From the NCBI RefSeq assembly GCF_044772865.1, contig NZ_CP173029.1:1984001-2048000 (forward strand): DNA of 64,000 nucleotides. Direction: 5' to 3'. Below are positions 26,178 to 34,833 of the stretch, in pieces. The first letter of the stretch is position 1. Each line of letters opens with the position of its first letter. Position numbers and translations under genes: made by a program. The notes beneath the pieces are model-generated. The model did not search any database, was not told where the DNA came from, and worked only from the letters and a program-made list of their open reading frames with translations. This DNA comes from Algirhabdus cladophorae (GTDB taxonomy: Bacteria > Pseudomonadota > Alphaproteobacteria > Rhodobacterales > Rhodobacteraceae).

Positions 26178-27173
26178 CTAGTTCCCAAAGGCCAATGCGT
26201 TTGCAGCACCGATTAATCCAAAGTTATCATTCTGATACAGGAAAACCGAAAGGCCGCTTCGGGCTTGACTGAAACGCTCGCGTCCGCCCGCATTGAACGT
26301 CTCAAAAAACATGTCGTCAAAAATCCAAGGATTTTTCGTAGCGACACCTCCGGCCAAAAACACACCCCCAGAGGCATGGTTGGTGATCGCCAGATCCCCA
26401 ATCACCTGACCCAAGTGGCGTTTGAAAATCTCTAGTGTCACACGCGCTTGATTGCTCAGGCCCAATTTGGCCGCAGCTAAAACGCCCTCGGCATCATGAA
26501 TTTTACACGGCTGGCCAATGCTATCGCAAGCTGCGTTATACAGTCGGGGTAAACCGGTGCCACTGAGCATCGCTTCGGCCTCAAATCGCGCGGACGGCTG
26601 TCGCATCATTGTCTCTGGCCAGATTTTACCAAAGGCCTGAAAAACCTGCCGTTCTTCTGGCGATTGCGGACTGATGCCGATATGGCCCCCCTCGCCCGGA
26701 ACCGCCTGAAAGCCGTGCGCCGTTTTGACCAAAGTCCCCACGCCCAATCCTGTGCCCGGTCCGACGATCAAACGGTTGCCCGGTTTAAGCACCCCATCGC
26801 CTTGCAGGCCGTGGACCTCTTGGGGTTGAACGGTTGCCAAGGCCCAAGCAGCGGCTTCAAAGTCGTTGATGATCCGCGCCCGGTTGCTCTGGGTCAGTTG
26901 TGCAACCTCATCCTCGGCCAAGGACTGAAAGACCCCAGTGATAGGGTTTTGAGCGTTCGTTAGGGTCACAGTTCCATCCCTGACCGGGCCTGCCATGGCC
27001 ACCACAGCCCGTCCGGGCTGTGTCGGCTGATCCTCGATAAAACCATGAATAAGTTGGACCAGGGTTTTGTCACTTTTCGTGGGAAAAGTCTTGGTGCCCA
27101 GAATTTCACCGGAATGCACTCGGGCCAGACGCGTGTTGGTGCCGCCGATGTCAGCGACCAAATCCCATTCCAT
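26178..27173 (-). CDS. glk: Glucokinase (Glk)
   Basis: 331 residues of the proteobacterial glucokinase family. Phosphate-1 motif LVADIGGTNTRLARV at the N-terminus, sugar-binding INDFEAAAWAL, phosphate-2 VGPGTGLGVGTLV, PGEGGHIGISPQ, and the adenosine motif SGGVFLAGGVATKNPW. It phosphorylates glucose to glucose-6-phosphate in the cytoplasm. It starts 28 bases after potI and precedes comD, an unusual setting for glk. Confidence 0.93.
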   Translation of the reverse strand: MEWDLVADIGGTNTRLARVHSGEILGTKTFPTKSDKTLVQLIHGFIEDQPTQPGRAVVAMAGPVRDGTVTLTNAQNPITGVFQSLAEDEVAQLTQSNRARIINDFEAAAWALATVQPQEVHGLQGDGVLKPGNRLIVGPGTGLGVGTLVKTAHGFQAVPGEGGHIGISPQSPEERQVFQAFGKIWPETMMRQPSARFEAEAMLSGTGLPRLYNAACDSIGQPCKIHDAEGVLAAAKLGLSNQARVTLEIFKRHLGQVIGDLAITNHASGGVFLAGGVATKNPWIFDDMFFETFNAGGRERFSQARSGLSVFLYQNDNFGLIGAANALAFGN

Positions 27174-27201
27174 CCTGGATCCCTTCCAATCGATGATAGC
27201 G

Positions 27202-27987
27202 CTAACTGCGCTGCGGCTTGCGTAACATCACATATGTTGCAGTCGCAATCCCAATTCCCACCGCAAGGATCATCAGAGTGGCCAAAGCGTTGACCTCCGG
27301 TGTTAGTCCCAAACGAACCTTCGAGAAAACCACCATAGGCAGAGTACTAGCCCCCGGTCCAGAGACAAAACTGGCGATGACCAAATCATCCAAAGACAGC
27401 GTAAAGGCCAAAAGCCACGCACTGACCAAAGCAGGGGCAATGGTAGGAAGGGTTATATCAAAGAAAACCCGCAGGGGTTTGGCGCCCAAATCGGCAGCCG
27501 CTTCTTCGATTGAGATATCGATATCGACCAACCGCGATTGTACTACGACAGCCACAAAGGCCATGCAAAACGTTGTGTGGGCAATCACGATTGTCATCAT
27601 GCCCCGGCCCGCAGGCCAGCCCAACGCCACTTCCATCCCCACAAAAAGCAATAGCAACGACAGGCCCGTGATCACTTCGGGCATCACCAAAGGCGCCGTG
27701 ATCATTGCCGCCAGCAGTTGTTTGGTGCGAAACCGTTTGAACCGCACAAGGCAAAGGGCGGCCAAGGTACCAAAGACAAGCGCGAGCGAGGCACTCAGTG
27801 CTGCAATTTTGAAACTGATCCACGCAGCACCAAGGATCTGCGGGTCACGTAACAATTCCCCGTACCATTTGGTCGAAAATCCGCCCCAGACCGTGACCAG
27901 CTTGCTTTCATTAAAGCTGTAGACGACCAAACCGATGATCGGTGCATAGAGGAAGACAAAGCCAAGAACGGCCAGCAGGCGCAGCAT
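27202..27987 (-). CDS. potI: Polyamine-type ABC transporter permease (PotI/PotC-like)
   Basis: 261 residues with six hydrophobic segments and the EAA loop (IEEAAADLGAKPLRVFFDITLP) that contacts the ATPase. The DDLVIASFVSGPGASTLPM segment is characteristic of spermidine/putrescine permeases. It starts one base after the potH stop. With PotF, PotG and PotH it makes a complete importer; substrate may be putrescine or a related cation. Confidence 0.88.
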   Translation of the reverse strand: MLRLLAVLGFVFLYAPIIGLVVYSFNESKLVTVWGGFSTKWYGELLRDPQILGAAWISFKIAALSASLALVFGTLAALCLVRFKRFRTKQLLAAMITAPLVMPEVITGLSLLLLFVGMEVALGWPAGRGMMTIVIAHTTFCMAFVAVVVQSRLVDIDISIEEAAADLGAKPLRVFFDITLPTIAPALVSAWLLAFTLSLDDLVIASFVSGPGASTLPMVVFSKVRLGLTPEVNALATLMILAVGIGIATATYVMLRKPQRS

Positions 27988-28872
27988 CTAGCCCTCCTCC
28001 GGCGACAAGGTGCGCAGCCACATCACAGGCACCACCACAAGGATCAGCATGGCGATGGCCACAGCACTTGCCACAGGCCAATCGCGGTTATTGAAGAATT
28101 CGGTCCACAGGATCTTCCCGATCATCAGCGTGTCTGGACCGCCCAACAGCGCAGGGATCACAAACTCGCCAATAGCGGGGATAAACACGAGGCTGCATCC
28201 CGCGATGATCCCGGGGATCGACAGGGGCAAAGTGACCGTCAAAAAGGCGCGAAAGGGGGTCGCGCCAAGGTCGCGTGCGGCCTCCAGAAGGCTTTCGTCG
28301 AGCTTTACCAAATTGGCATAGAGCGGCAGGATCATGAACGGCAAATAGGTATAGACGATGCCCACATAGACCGCGAAATCCGTTTGCATCATCACAATCG
28401 GCTGGTCGATCAGGCCCAAAGCCATGAGCGCGTTGTTGATAATTCCGTTGCCCTTTAGAAACCCGATCCACGCATAAACGCGCAGCAAAAACGATGTCCA
28501 GAACGGTAAAATTACCAGCATCAGCAATAGGTTACGCCGTGTGGGGCTAGCGCGGGCTATTACATAGGCCATGGGATAGCCAATCAGAAGGGCGAAAACT
28601 GTCGAGACAAAGGCGATCTTGATCGAGTTCAGGTACGCCACGATGTAAAGATTGTCCTGCCACAGATAAGCATAGTTGCCCAAAGTGGCCTGCACGACCA
28701 GCTTCCCCTCCTCCCAAGAAAAGAGCGGCGTATAGGGCGGCCTTGCGCGCGCGATCTCGGCAAAGCTGATTTTGAATACTACGAAAAACGGCGCAAGGAA
28801 GAAGATTAGCAACCACAGCATGGGTACCGCAAGGACCAAAGTGCGGCCGTGACGTTGGAGAAATCCGTTCAT
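27988..28872 (-). CDS. potH: Polyamine-type ABC transporter permease (PotH/PotB-like)
   Basis: 294 residues. N-terminal transmembrane start VLAVPMLWLLIFFLAPFFVV, EAA loop LLEAARDLGATPFRAFLTVTLP, and the permease segment GEFVIPALLGGPDTLMIGK typical of PotB/PotH. The ATG overlaps the potG stop by four bases, so the two are translationally coupled. Confidence 0.88.
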   Translation of the reverse strand: MNGFLQRHGRTLVLAVPMLWLLIFFLAPFFVVFKISFAEIARARPPYTPLFSWEEGKLVVQATLGNYAYLWQDNLYIVAYLNSIKIAFVSTVFALLIGYPMAYVIARASPTRRNLLLMLVILPFWTSFLLRVYAWIGFLKGNGIINNALMALGLIDQPIVMMQTDFAVYVGIVYTYLPFMILPLYANLVKLDESLLEAARDLGATPFRAFLTVTLPLSIPGIIAGCSLVFIPAIGEFVIPALLGGPDTLMIGKILWTEFFNNRDWPVASAVAIAMLILVVVPVMWLRTLSPEEG

Positions 28873-29969
28873 CGCTGCAAGACCACGCCATCGCCCGCAT
28901 CAATCCCGAGGAAGACTTTGTCCTCCCAAGTGATGGCAGGTCGGTCGCGGCGGGTGCGATTGGATTGGGCCACTTTGATGATCTGACCATCAGTCAGCTT
29001 GACGTGATAAATTGATTGCCCACCCAGATAGGCAATGTCTTCGACCACGCCTTCGATGTTCATATCTGATGCGTCCGACGTGGTGCCGATACTCAGCTTT
29101 TCAGGACGCACCGCGTACCAGCAATTGTCGGTCAACCCGAGCCCCTCAACCAAGGGCACTTTCAAGGTTTCGGGCGCCATTTGCGACTGCAGGAACATAT
29201 GCGGCCCATCAATGCCAACAACCATGGTCTCAAGCACATTAATCGAGCCGATGAAATCTGCCACAAACCGGGTTTGCGGGGCCTCGTAGACTTGGCGCGG
29301 CGTGCCGACTTGTGCAATCTGGCCCTTGTTCATCACGCCGATGCGACTGGACAGGGTCATCGCCTCTTCTTGGTCATGGGTGACCACGATAAAGGTGATC
29401 CCAAGGCTTTCTTGGATATTAACCAATTCAAACTGGGTCTGTTCGCGCAGCTTTTTGTCCAGCGCCCCAAGGGGTTCGTCCAGTAGCAGCACTTTGGGAC
29501 GTTTGATCAGGGCCCGGGCCAAAGCCACCCGTTGGCGTTGCCCACCAGACAGTTGCGCGGGCTTGCGTTTGCCAAAATCGCCCAACTGCACAAGCTTGAG
29601 CATTTGGGCCACACGGTCGTTCACTTCGGATTTGGCCACGCCATCGCGGAGCAACCCATAGGCGATGTTTTTGGCCACACTCATATGCGGGAACAGCGCG
29701 TAGGATTGGAACATCATATTGGTGGGCCGCGCATGGGCAGGCGTTGTGGACATATCCACGCCGTCGATAAAGATCCTGCCAGAGGTCGGTGTCTCAAAAC
29801 CCGCCAGCATCCGCAGCAAGGTGGTTTTACCGCAGCCAGACCCACCCAGCAGGCAGAACAATTCGTTCTTGCGGATCTCAAGACTGATATCGTCAACAGC
29901 CACCACGTCCCCAAAAGATTTGGTGACGTTTTCAATCCGAATAAAGGGGGTGTCGTCGACCTTGAGCAT
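28869..29969 (-). CDS. potG: Polyamine-type ABC transporter ATP-binding protein (PotG/PotA-like)
   Basis: 366 residues. Walker A GGSGCGKTTLL, signature LSGGQRQRVALARAL, Walker B VLLLDEPLGALDKKLR, H-loop VVTHDQEEAM. The C-terminal TOBE domain (about 290-360, with VRPEKLSIG) is the usual regulatory extension of this family. Encoded 38 bases downstream of the binding-protein gene. Confidence 0.9.
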   Translation of the reverse strand: MLKVDDTPFIRIENVTKSFGDVVAVDDISLEIRKNELFCLLGGSGCGKTTLLRMLAGFETPTSGRIFIDGVDMSTTPAHARPTNMMFQSYALFPHMSVAKNIAYGLLRDGVAKSEVNDRVAQMLKLVQLGDFGKRKPAQLSGGQRQRVALARALIKRPKVLLLDEPLGALDKKLREQTQFELVNIQESLGITFIVVTHDQEEAMTLSSRIGVMNKGQIAQVGTPRQVYEAPQTRFVADFIGSINVLETMVVGIDGPHMFLQSQMAPETLKVPLVEGLGLTDNCWYAVRPEKLSIGTTSDASDMNIEGVVEDIAYLGGQSIYHVKLTDGQIIKVAQSNRTRRDRPAITWEDKVFLGIDAGDGVVLQR

Positions 29970-30007
29970 GGTGTGAACAGGGCAGACCGTTGCCTGCCCC
30001 TAAGGCC

Positions 30008-31090
30008 CTATTGGCCCGTGGTCACTTTGGTCCAAGCGCGTGTAATCGTGCGATCACCGCGTGGGGATTTCACATCAGCGCCGTACAAGTTGGCTTTTGC
30101 GGCCTCTGTTGGGAAAATACCGGGATCAGATGTGATTTCCTCATCGATCAACGGCAAAGCTGCTGCGTTGGCTGACGCGTACCAAACGTAGTTGGTAATG
30201 TCGGCTGTGATCTGGGCATCCATGATAAAGTTGATGAACTTATGGGCCGCTTCTGGGTTCGGCGCATCCACTGGAATCGCCAGCATGTCAAACCACTGCA
30301 ACGCGCCCTCTTTGGGGATCACATAGGCCACTTCGACGCCGTTGTCGGCTTCGTCGGCGCGGTCACGCGCTTGGAACACGTCGCCGGACCAACCGACAGC
30401 CACGCAGGTGTCACCATTGGCCAAGTCATTGATATATTGCGAGGAATGGAAGTAGCGGATGTGGGGGCGCACGGCCTCTAGTACGGCCACCGCTTGATCG
30501 ATATCGCCTGCATCCTCGGAATTTGGATCAAGACCCAGATAGTTTAACGCGGCCGGAATAATCTCGGTCGGGGCATCCAGCATGGAAATCCCACAATCAG
30601 CCAGCTTTTCAGCATTTGCCGGATCCAGAACCATGGACCAACTGTCGGCAGGGTAGTCTTCGCCCAGACGTTCGGCCACCGCGCCCACATTATAGCCAAT
30701 GCCAGTGGTGCCCCACATGTAGATCACGGAATGCTCGTTACCTGCATCATAAGTCGCGGCATTGGCCATCAGGCCTGCATCCATATTGGCCAGATTGGGC
30801 AGCATAGAGCGATCCAGCGGCTGGTAGATACCTGCCTCAAGCTGGCGCTGCAAAAAGTCTGATGTGGGCACAACCAGATCATACCCCGAGGCCCCTGCCA
30901 ACATCTTGGCCTCTAGAACCTCGTTACTGTCGTAAACATCATAAGTCACTTCGATGCCTGTCTCGGCCTCAAACTTGGCGATCGTGTCTTCGGCGATGTA
31001 GTCCGACCAGTTATAAATCCGCAACTCTTCGGCGCTCGCAGACCCTGCGATCAAAGCAGCCGTGGCTGTTGTCAAAACCAATTTGTTCAT
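30008..31090 (-). CDS. potF: Periplasmic polyamine-binding protein (PotF-like)
   Basis: 360-residue solute-binding protein with a signal peptide (MNKLVLTTATAALIAGSASA, then EELRIYNWSDYIAEDT). RIYNWSDY and the YDLVVPTSDFL and YMWGTTGIGYN segments are the recognisable PotF/PotD pattern, including aromatic and acidic residues that line polyamine pockets. I start at ATG 31090, where GGGGAGA lies seven bases upstream and the signal peptide begins; the frame continues 156 bases further upstream without signal-like sequence. The 193-base gap upstream holds a small GGCCGA-TT-TCGGCC hairpin at 31121-31134 in the leader. Confidence 0.9.
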   Translation of the reverse strand: MNKLVLTTATAALIAGSASAEELRIYNWSDYIAEDTIAKFEAETGIEVTYDVYDSNEVLEAKMLAGASGYDLVVPTSDFLQRQLEAGIYQPLDRSMLPNLANMDAGLMANAATYDAGNEHSVIYMWGTTGIGYNVGAVAERLGEDYPADSWSMVLDPANAEKLADCGISMLDAPTEIIPAALNYLGLDPNSEDAGDIDQAVAVLEAVRPHIRYFHSSQYINDLANGDTCVAVGWSGDVFQARDRADEADNGVEVAYVIPKEGALQWFDMLAIPVDAPNPEAAHKFINFIMDAQITADITNYVWYASANAAALPLIDEEITSDPGIFPTEAAKANLYGADVKSPRGDRTITRAWTKVTTGQ

Positions 31091-31283
31091 GAGTTGTCTC
31101 CCCAAGTTCATGACTTTTAGGGCCGATTTCGGCCTCTCAGACCAAAGATTATGCCCGCCAGCCACGAAGGGCCAGCAGAATTTTACAGATTTCAACCTCA
31201 GCAAGACCTGCCGCCGATCCGCGCCTAAGGACTGGGCAAACCGCAAACCCTTTGGTGGTATTGGCTACCGAACCGGACCGACC

Positions 31284-34200
31284 CTAGAACTTGGCCACGA
31301 AGTTCACAAAGAGGCCTTTGTCATCATAGGTCAGATCCGTCAGGTCGTCGCTGAAGCTGCCAAAGTTGTAGCCCACGCCGACTTTGACATTGTTGCCCAC
31401 ATGCCGATAAGCCGCGCCCAACAGACCATATTCTGAAAAGCCTGCCTGATCCGCAGCCAGATAGCGCCCCTCAACCAAAACATCCCACTTGTGGGTCACG
31501 TGATAGCGGGCATTGACCACACCCAGCCAAGCATCGTTCTTGGCCAGATCAACCGAGGCATTGGGGGCCGAGCGGGACAAACGCGCACCCAGTTTACCGC
31601 CAAGCGTCCATTGCGGGTTCAGATCATAGCTGGCGTCCAAGGAAAACACATGGCTTTCCTGACGCGGTCCCGGCTCGTCATTGCCATCAATTTGCTGACC
31701 GTACATGTCGTAGAGGTAAGTGTATTTCAGCAGCAGGTTCAGTTTGTCATCAAGGATCGGACGATAGGCGTAGCCAAGGCTGGCCTCGACATATTCGCCC
31801 GATAGGACGGAATTGTTGCGCGTGTCTGTATCCGCGGCATCAAGGTTGAACACCAAACGGCGCTCGTCATCGATCTTGTAACGTACAGCCGCAGTCAGCA
31901 ATATGGTGTCCGCATCTGCACGGCCCGACGGCAGCGTGCCGCGATCCTGACGTAGTTCCAGACGCGCTTTGGCGGACAGGCCTGCCTCGTCTTGGTAGCG
32001 CATGCCCAGTGATATAGCTGTGCGATCAAAGTCACCTGCTGGATCATCGATCTTGCCGAACTCGACCGAGCCATCGTAGGTCAGAAAATCGCTGCGACGA
32101 TGGCTGACGCCATAGGTGCTGGTCAGGCTGCGGTGGGTACCAAAGATGTCATAGGTGTTTTCGCCGTAAATCTCGGTGTCTGCTGTAACCTGGCGCTTGC
32201 CGCCAGCCACAAATTGCCCGCGATCCCGCCCGGACAGGCTGACGCCAGAAAACTCGCGGCTTGGGATCAGTTCATAGCCGAAATAGGCGCTGGTGCCGTC
32301 CTCGCGAGCATAGCTGAACAAAGCACGGCCTGCTTCGCCCAGATCCCCATCACTGATTTCCCCTTCAAAGGTCCAGTTCTTGGCGAAACGGTATTTCACC
32401 CCTGCCCCAAGACGATTGTTGTCCTTTAAACCGCCAGAGCTGCTCAACGTGGCTTGGCCAAAGACATACCACGCCAGATCCGCGTTTTCGGTAAAAGTCA
32501 CGCGGGCGGCGATGTCCGTGCGACTGCCAGTGTTGTCAGCATCATTGGGCGTGGTTTTGTCCAAATGTTCCAGCCCCAGATCCCATGTGACCCGGTCGCT
32601 GGCGCGATACGTGGCCTCAACCCCGCCTTCACTGATTTTTTTGCCGTCCTTGTTTTCAAAGCTGTCAAAATAGGCGCGATAGCTTAGACGTTCGCTGGCC
32701 TCAATATCGACCGACACGCCCCACAGATCCTCGGAGACCGATGTTTGGTAATCCAGCGTGGAAAAGCCTTCGGTGCGGCTTTCATAGTAAAACGCCAAGG
32801 TGCCATCAGTGCCGGCCCCAGCCTCGCGCAGATCCAACTGGCCGCTGACCAAATAAGCCTCGCCGTCACCGCTGACCGCGCCAGAATTGGTCACAATCAA
32901 ACCACCATCAGACGAGATGCTGGACCCAAAGCCCGGCCCTTCGGTCTGGGCATATTCAAGGTCTATGTAGCTGCGTTCGGAAAACTCGTAGCGCAGATCA
33001 ACGCCCGTGGCGGTTTGATCCGCACTCCCTGTTTGTTCGACCAGCCCCGTGGCCCCGATGCGAATGTTGTCTGTCGCCCACACCTCGGCCCGTGCGCCGT
33101 AGCTAAAGCCGTCAACGTCCGTGGCTGTCGGGGTAAATTCATACTGTGCCACAAGGCGGATATCATAGTCGCCCGATGGATCCGTAATGACTGTGCCTGA
33201 CCCAGTTGAACTGGACAAAGGCCGCGCCAGCGTGATCAGGCCTTGGATATAGTTGATGTCGTAGTCGCGCCCGTAGGTCAGAGTACGGGTTTCCACAACA
33301 CGGCCTGTGTCGCGGTCGCGCAATTCGATGCTGAGGGTTTCCGACCCTATGGACAGATCCTGCTTTTGCAAGAAATAGACCGATCCGCCTGTGCCACGAA
33401 ACACATCACGTCCGGGCAGGTTGTCAGGCTGGGCAGCGTAGGCCTCGAGCCGGACTTTCGACTGCCCCCGCGATGTGGTCTCGGGCGAAACATAAAGCCC
33501 CTGAAAACCATAGAGCGTGCGTTCGTTGCGCAATAATTTGCTGCCATTGATGGTGGACTTGTAATTCCCCCACATCAGGTGACTGCCGTCTTTTTCGGCG
33601 CGCAAATAGACCTTACCCGAGGTCGGTGCCCCGTCCTCAATGGTGCTGTCGTCGCCAAAGGTTGGATAGGCGCGTTCGTCATCCAGACGCAGCAACAGGT
33701 GATAGGGATCCTTTTTGTCAAGGTTCTCGAAAATCTGGTCCAGATCCTCATCGCCGGTGTCCACACTGGCCGTCAGTTCCCAACCATTCTGGGTCTTGCC
33801 TTTGGCATAGCCTGCAAGGCGCCCGTAGCTGTAGGTCTCGTCATAGTCCCCGCCAGCGGCATCCTTGCCCCCGTCAAAGCGGCGACCAAAGGTCAGATCA
33901 GCCGTGGCCACATAGAACCATTCGCTGCGCGGAATGGTGATGTCACGTTGGATGTAGGTGTTGCGCCCGCCGCCTGTGAGTTCGACCTCAACGGACCGAT
34001 CCCCAGCTGGCAAAATGCGCTGGATGACAAAGCGCCCCGAGGGATCTGGCGTCACTTGCGTGCCAAGAGCGCGCACAGTGGCCCCTTGGGCCACGCCGCT
34101 GCCGGACACTGTCACAGCACCACCTGATACCGGGATGCGCTGACGGGCCAGATAGGTGCTACCCTCTTCGGCATCCACGTCCAAGCTGGGCTCATCCACA

Positions 34201-34832
34201 CGGCTCAGTGCGATGGGGGCCGTTTCATCGTACCGCCCCTTTGCATCATAAACACGGTGGGTCAGGATCAGACGTTCGCCTTGAGGGACAACAAAGCTGG
34301 CCGTGCCATTGGGATCAACCGGATAAGTGCCCACAAGGCGCGGCCCACCCCGTGCAGCTACGTCAACCACGCGCACTTCGCCACGGGTCACAAAGGCGGG
34401 ATAGTTCATATAGCTGCGCACTGTCGCAGTTTCGCCAGACTGATAGGATCGCGCAGCACCGTCGATTTTCAGGTCCAGCGCAGGCCGTGCCCCCAGCCCG
34501 TCAAACTGGACGCGCACATCTGCGGCGGCCAGATCGATGTCCGCTTGGCGCGCAATGTCTTCGACACGTTTGTCGCCGGTCACCGGTTGCCCATCAACCG
34601 AGATCAAGAACCCTTCGGGCGCGGCCGCTGCAGCCCCGCTGTCGCGTTCGGTGTTCTCGCCTGCTGGCATTACAACCACGCTGCCATCGGGGCCATAGGT
34701 GCAGCCCTCAGGCAGCACTCCATCCACCAAGGCACAATTTGTCTGCGCCATGGCCCCGCCTGCCCAAAGGGCCAACACAGAGGTCGTGGCGAGAATAGAT
34801 GTGGTTCGGGTCACTTTTGAAAACATACTCAT
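31284..34832 (-). CDS. Large outer-membrane beta-barrel protein paired with the DUF11 protein, 1182 aa
   Basis: Starts with a signal peptide (cleavage likely after AMAQ, residue 30). Residues 30-300 look like a periplasmic region with two carboxypeptidase-regulatory/Ig-like beta modules. From about residue 300 to the end, alternating polar/hydrophobic strands with aromatic girdles recur (for example YSYGRLAGYAKG, WELTASVD, SYIDLEYAQTEG). The chain ends in GLFVNFVAKF, with the terminal phenylalanine expected for Bam-inserted outer-membrane proteins. I cannot name the family: it lacks a TonB box and plug, and the POTRA domains of two-partner secretion pores. The gene begins one base after the 4284-aa DUF11 gene stops (TGA-T-ATG), so the two are certainly translated from one message. 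A role in exporting, anchoring or displaying that protein is an inference from position. Confidence 0.8.
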   Translation of the reverse strand: MSMFSKVTRTTSILATTSVLALWAGGAMAQTNCALVDGVLPEGCTYGPDGSVVVMPAGENTERDSGAAAAAPEGFLISVDGQPVTGDKRVEDIARQADIDLAAADVRVQFDGLGARPALDLKIDGAARSYQSGETATVRSYMNYPAFVTRGEVRVVDVAARGGPRLVGTYPVDPNGTASFVVPQGERLILTHRVYDAKGRYDETAPIALSRVDEPSLDVDAEEGSTYLARQRIPVSGGAVTVSGSGVAQGATVRALGTQVTPDPSGRFVIQRILPAGDRSVEVELTGGGRNTYIQRDITIPRSEWFYVATADLTFGRRFDGGKDAAGGDYDETYSYGRLAGYAKGKTQNGWELTASVDTGDEDLDQIFENLDKKDPYHLLLRLDDERAYPTFGDDSTIEDGAPTSGKVYLRAEKDGSHLMWGNYKSTINGSKLLRNERTLYGFQGLYVSPETTSRGQSKVRLEAYAAQPDNLPGRDVFRGTGGSVYFLQKQDLSIGSETLSIELRDRDTGRVVETRTLTYGRDYDINYIQGLITLARPLSSSTGSGTVITDPSGDYDIRLVAQYEFTPTATDVDGFSYGARAEVWATDNIRIGATGLVEQTGSADQTATGVDLRYEFSERSYIDLEYAQTEGPGFGSSISSDGGLIVTNSGAVSGDGEAYLVSGQLDLREAGAGTDGTLAFYYESRTEGFSTLDYQTSVSEDLWGVSVDIEASERLSYRAYFDSFENKDGKKISEGGVEATYRASDRVTWDLGLEHLDKTTPNDADNTGSRTDIAARVTFTENADLAWYVFGQATLSSSGGLKDNNRLGAGVKYRFAKNWTFEGEISDGDLGEAGRALFSYAREDGTSAYFGYELIPSREFSGVSLSGRDRGQFVAGGKRQVTADTEIYGENTYDIFGTHRSLTSTYGVSHRRSDFLTYDGSVEFGKIDDPAGDFDRTAISLGMRYQDEAGLSAKARLELRQDRGTLPSGRADADTILLTAAVRYKIDDERRLVFNLDAADTDTRNNSVLSGEYVEASLGYAYRPILDDKLNLLLKYTYLYDMYGQQIDGNDEPGPRQESHVFSLDASYDLNPQWTLGGKLGARLSRSAPNASVDLAKNDAWLGVVNARYHVTHKWDVLVEGRYLAADQAGFSEYGLLGAAYRHVGNNVKVGVGYNFGSFSDDLTDLTYDDKGLFVNFVAKF

Positions 34833-34833
34833 A

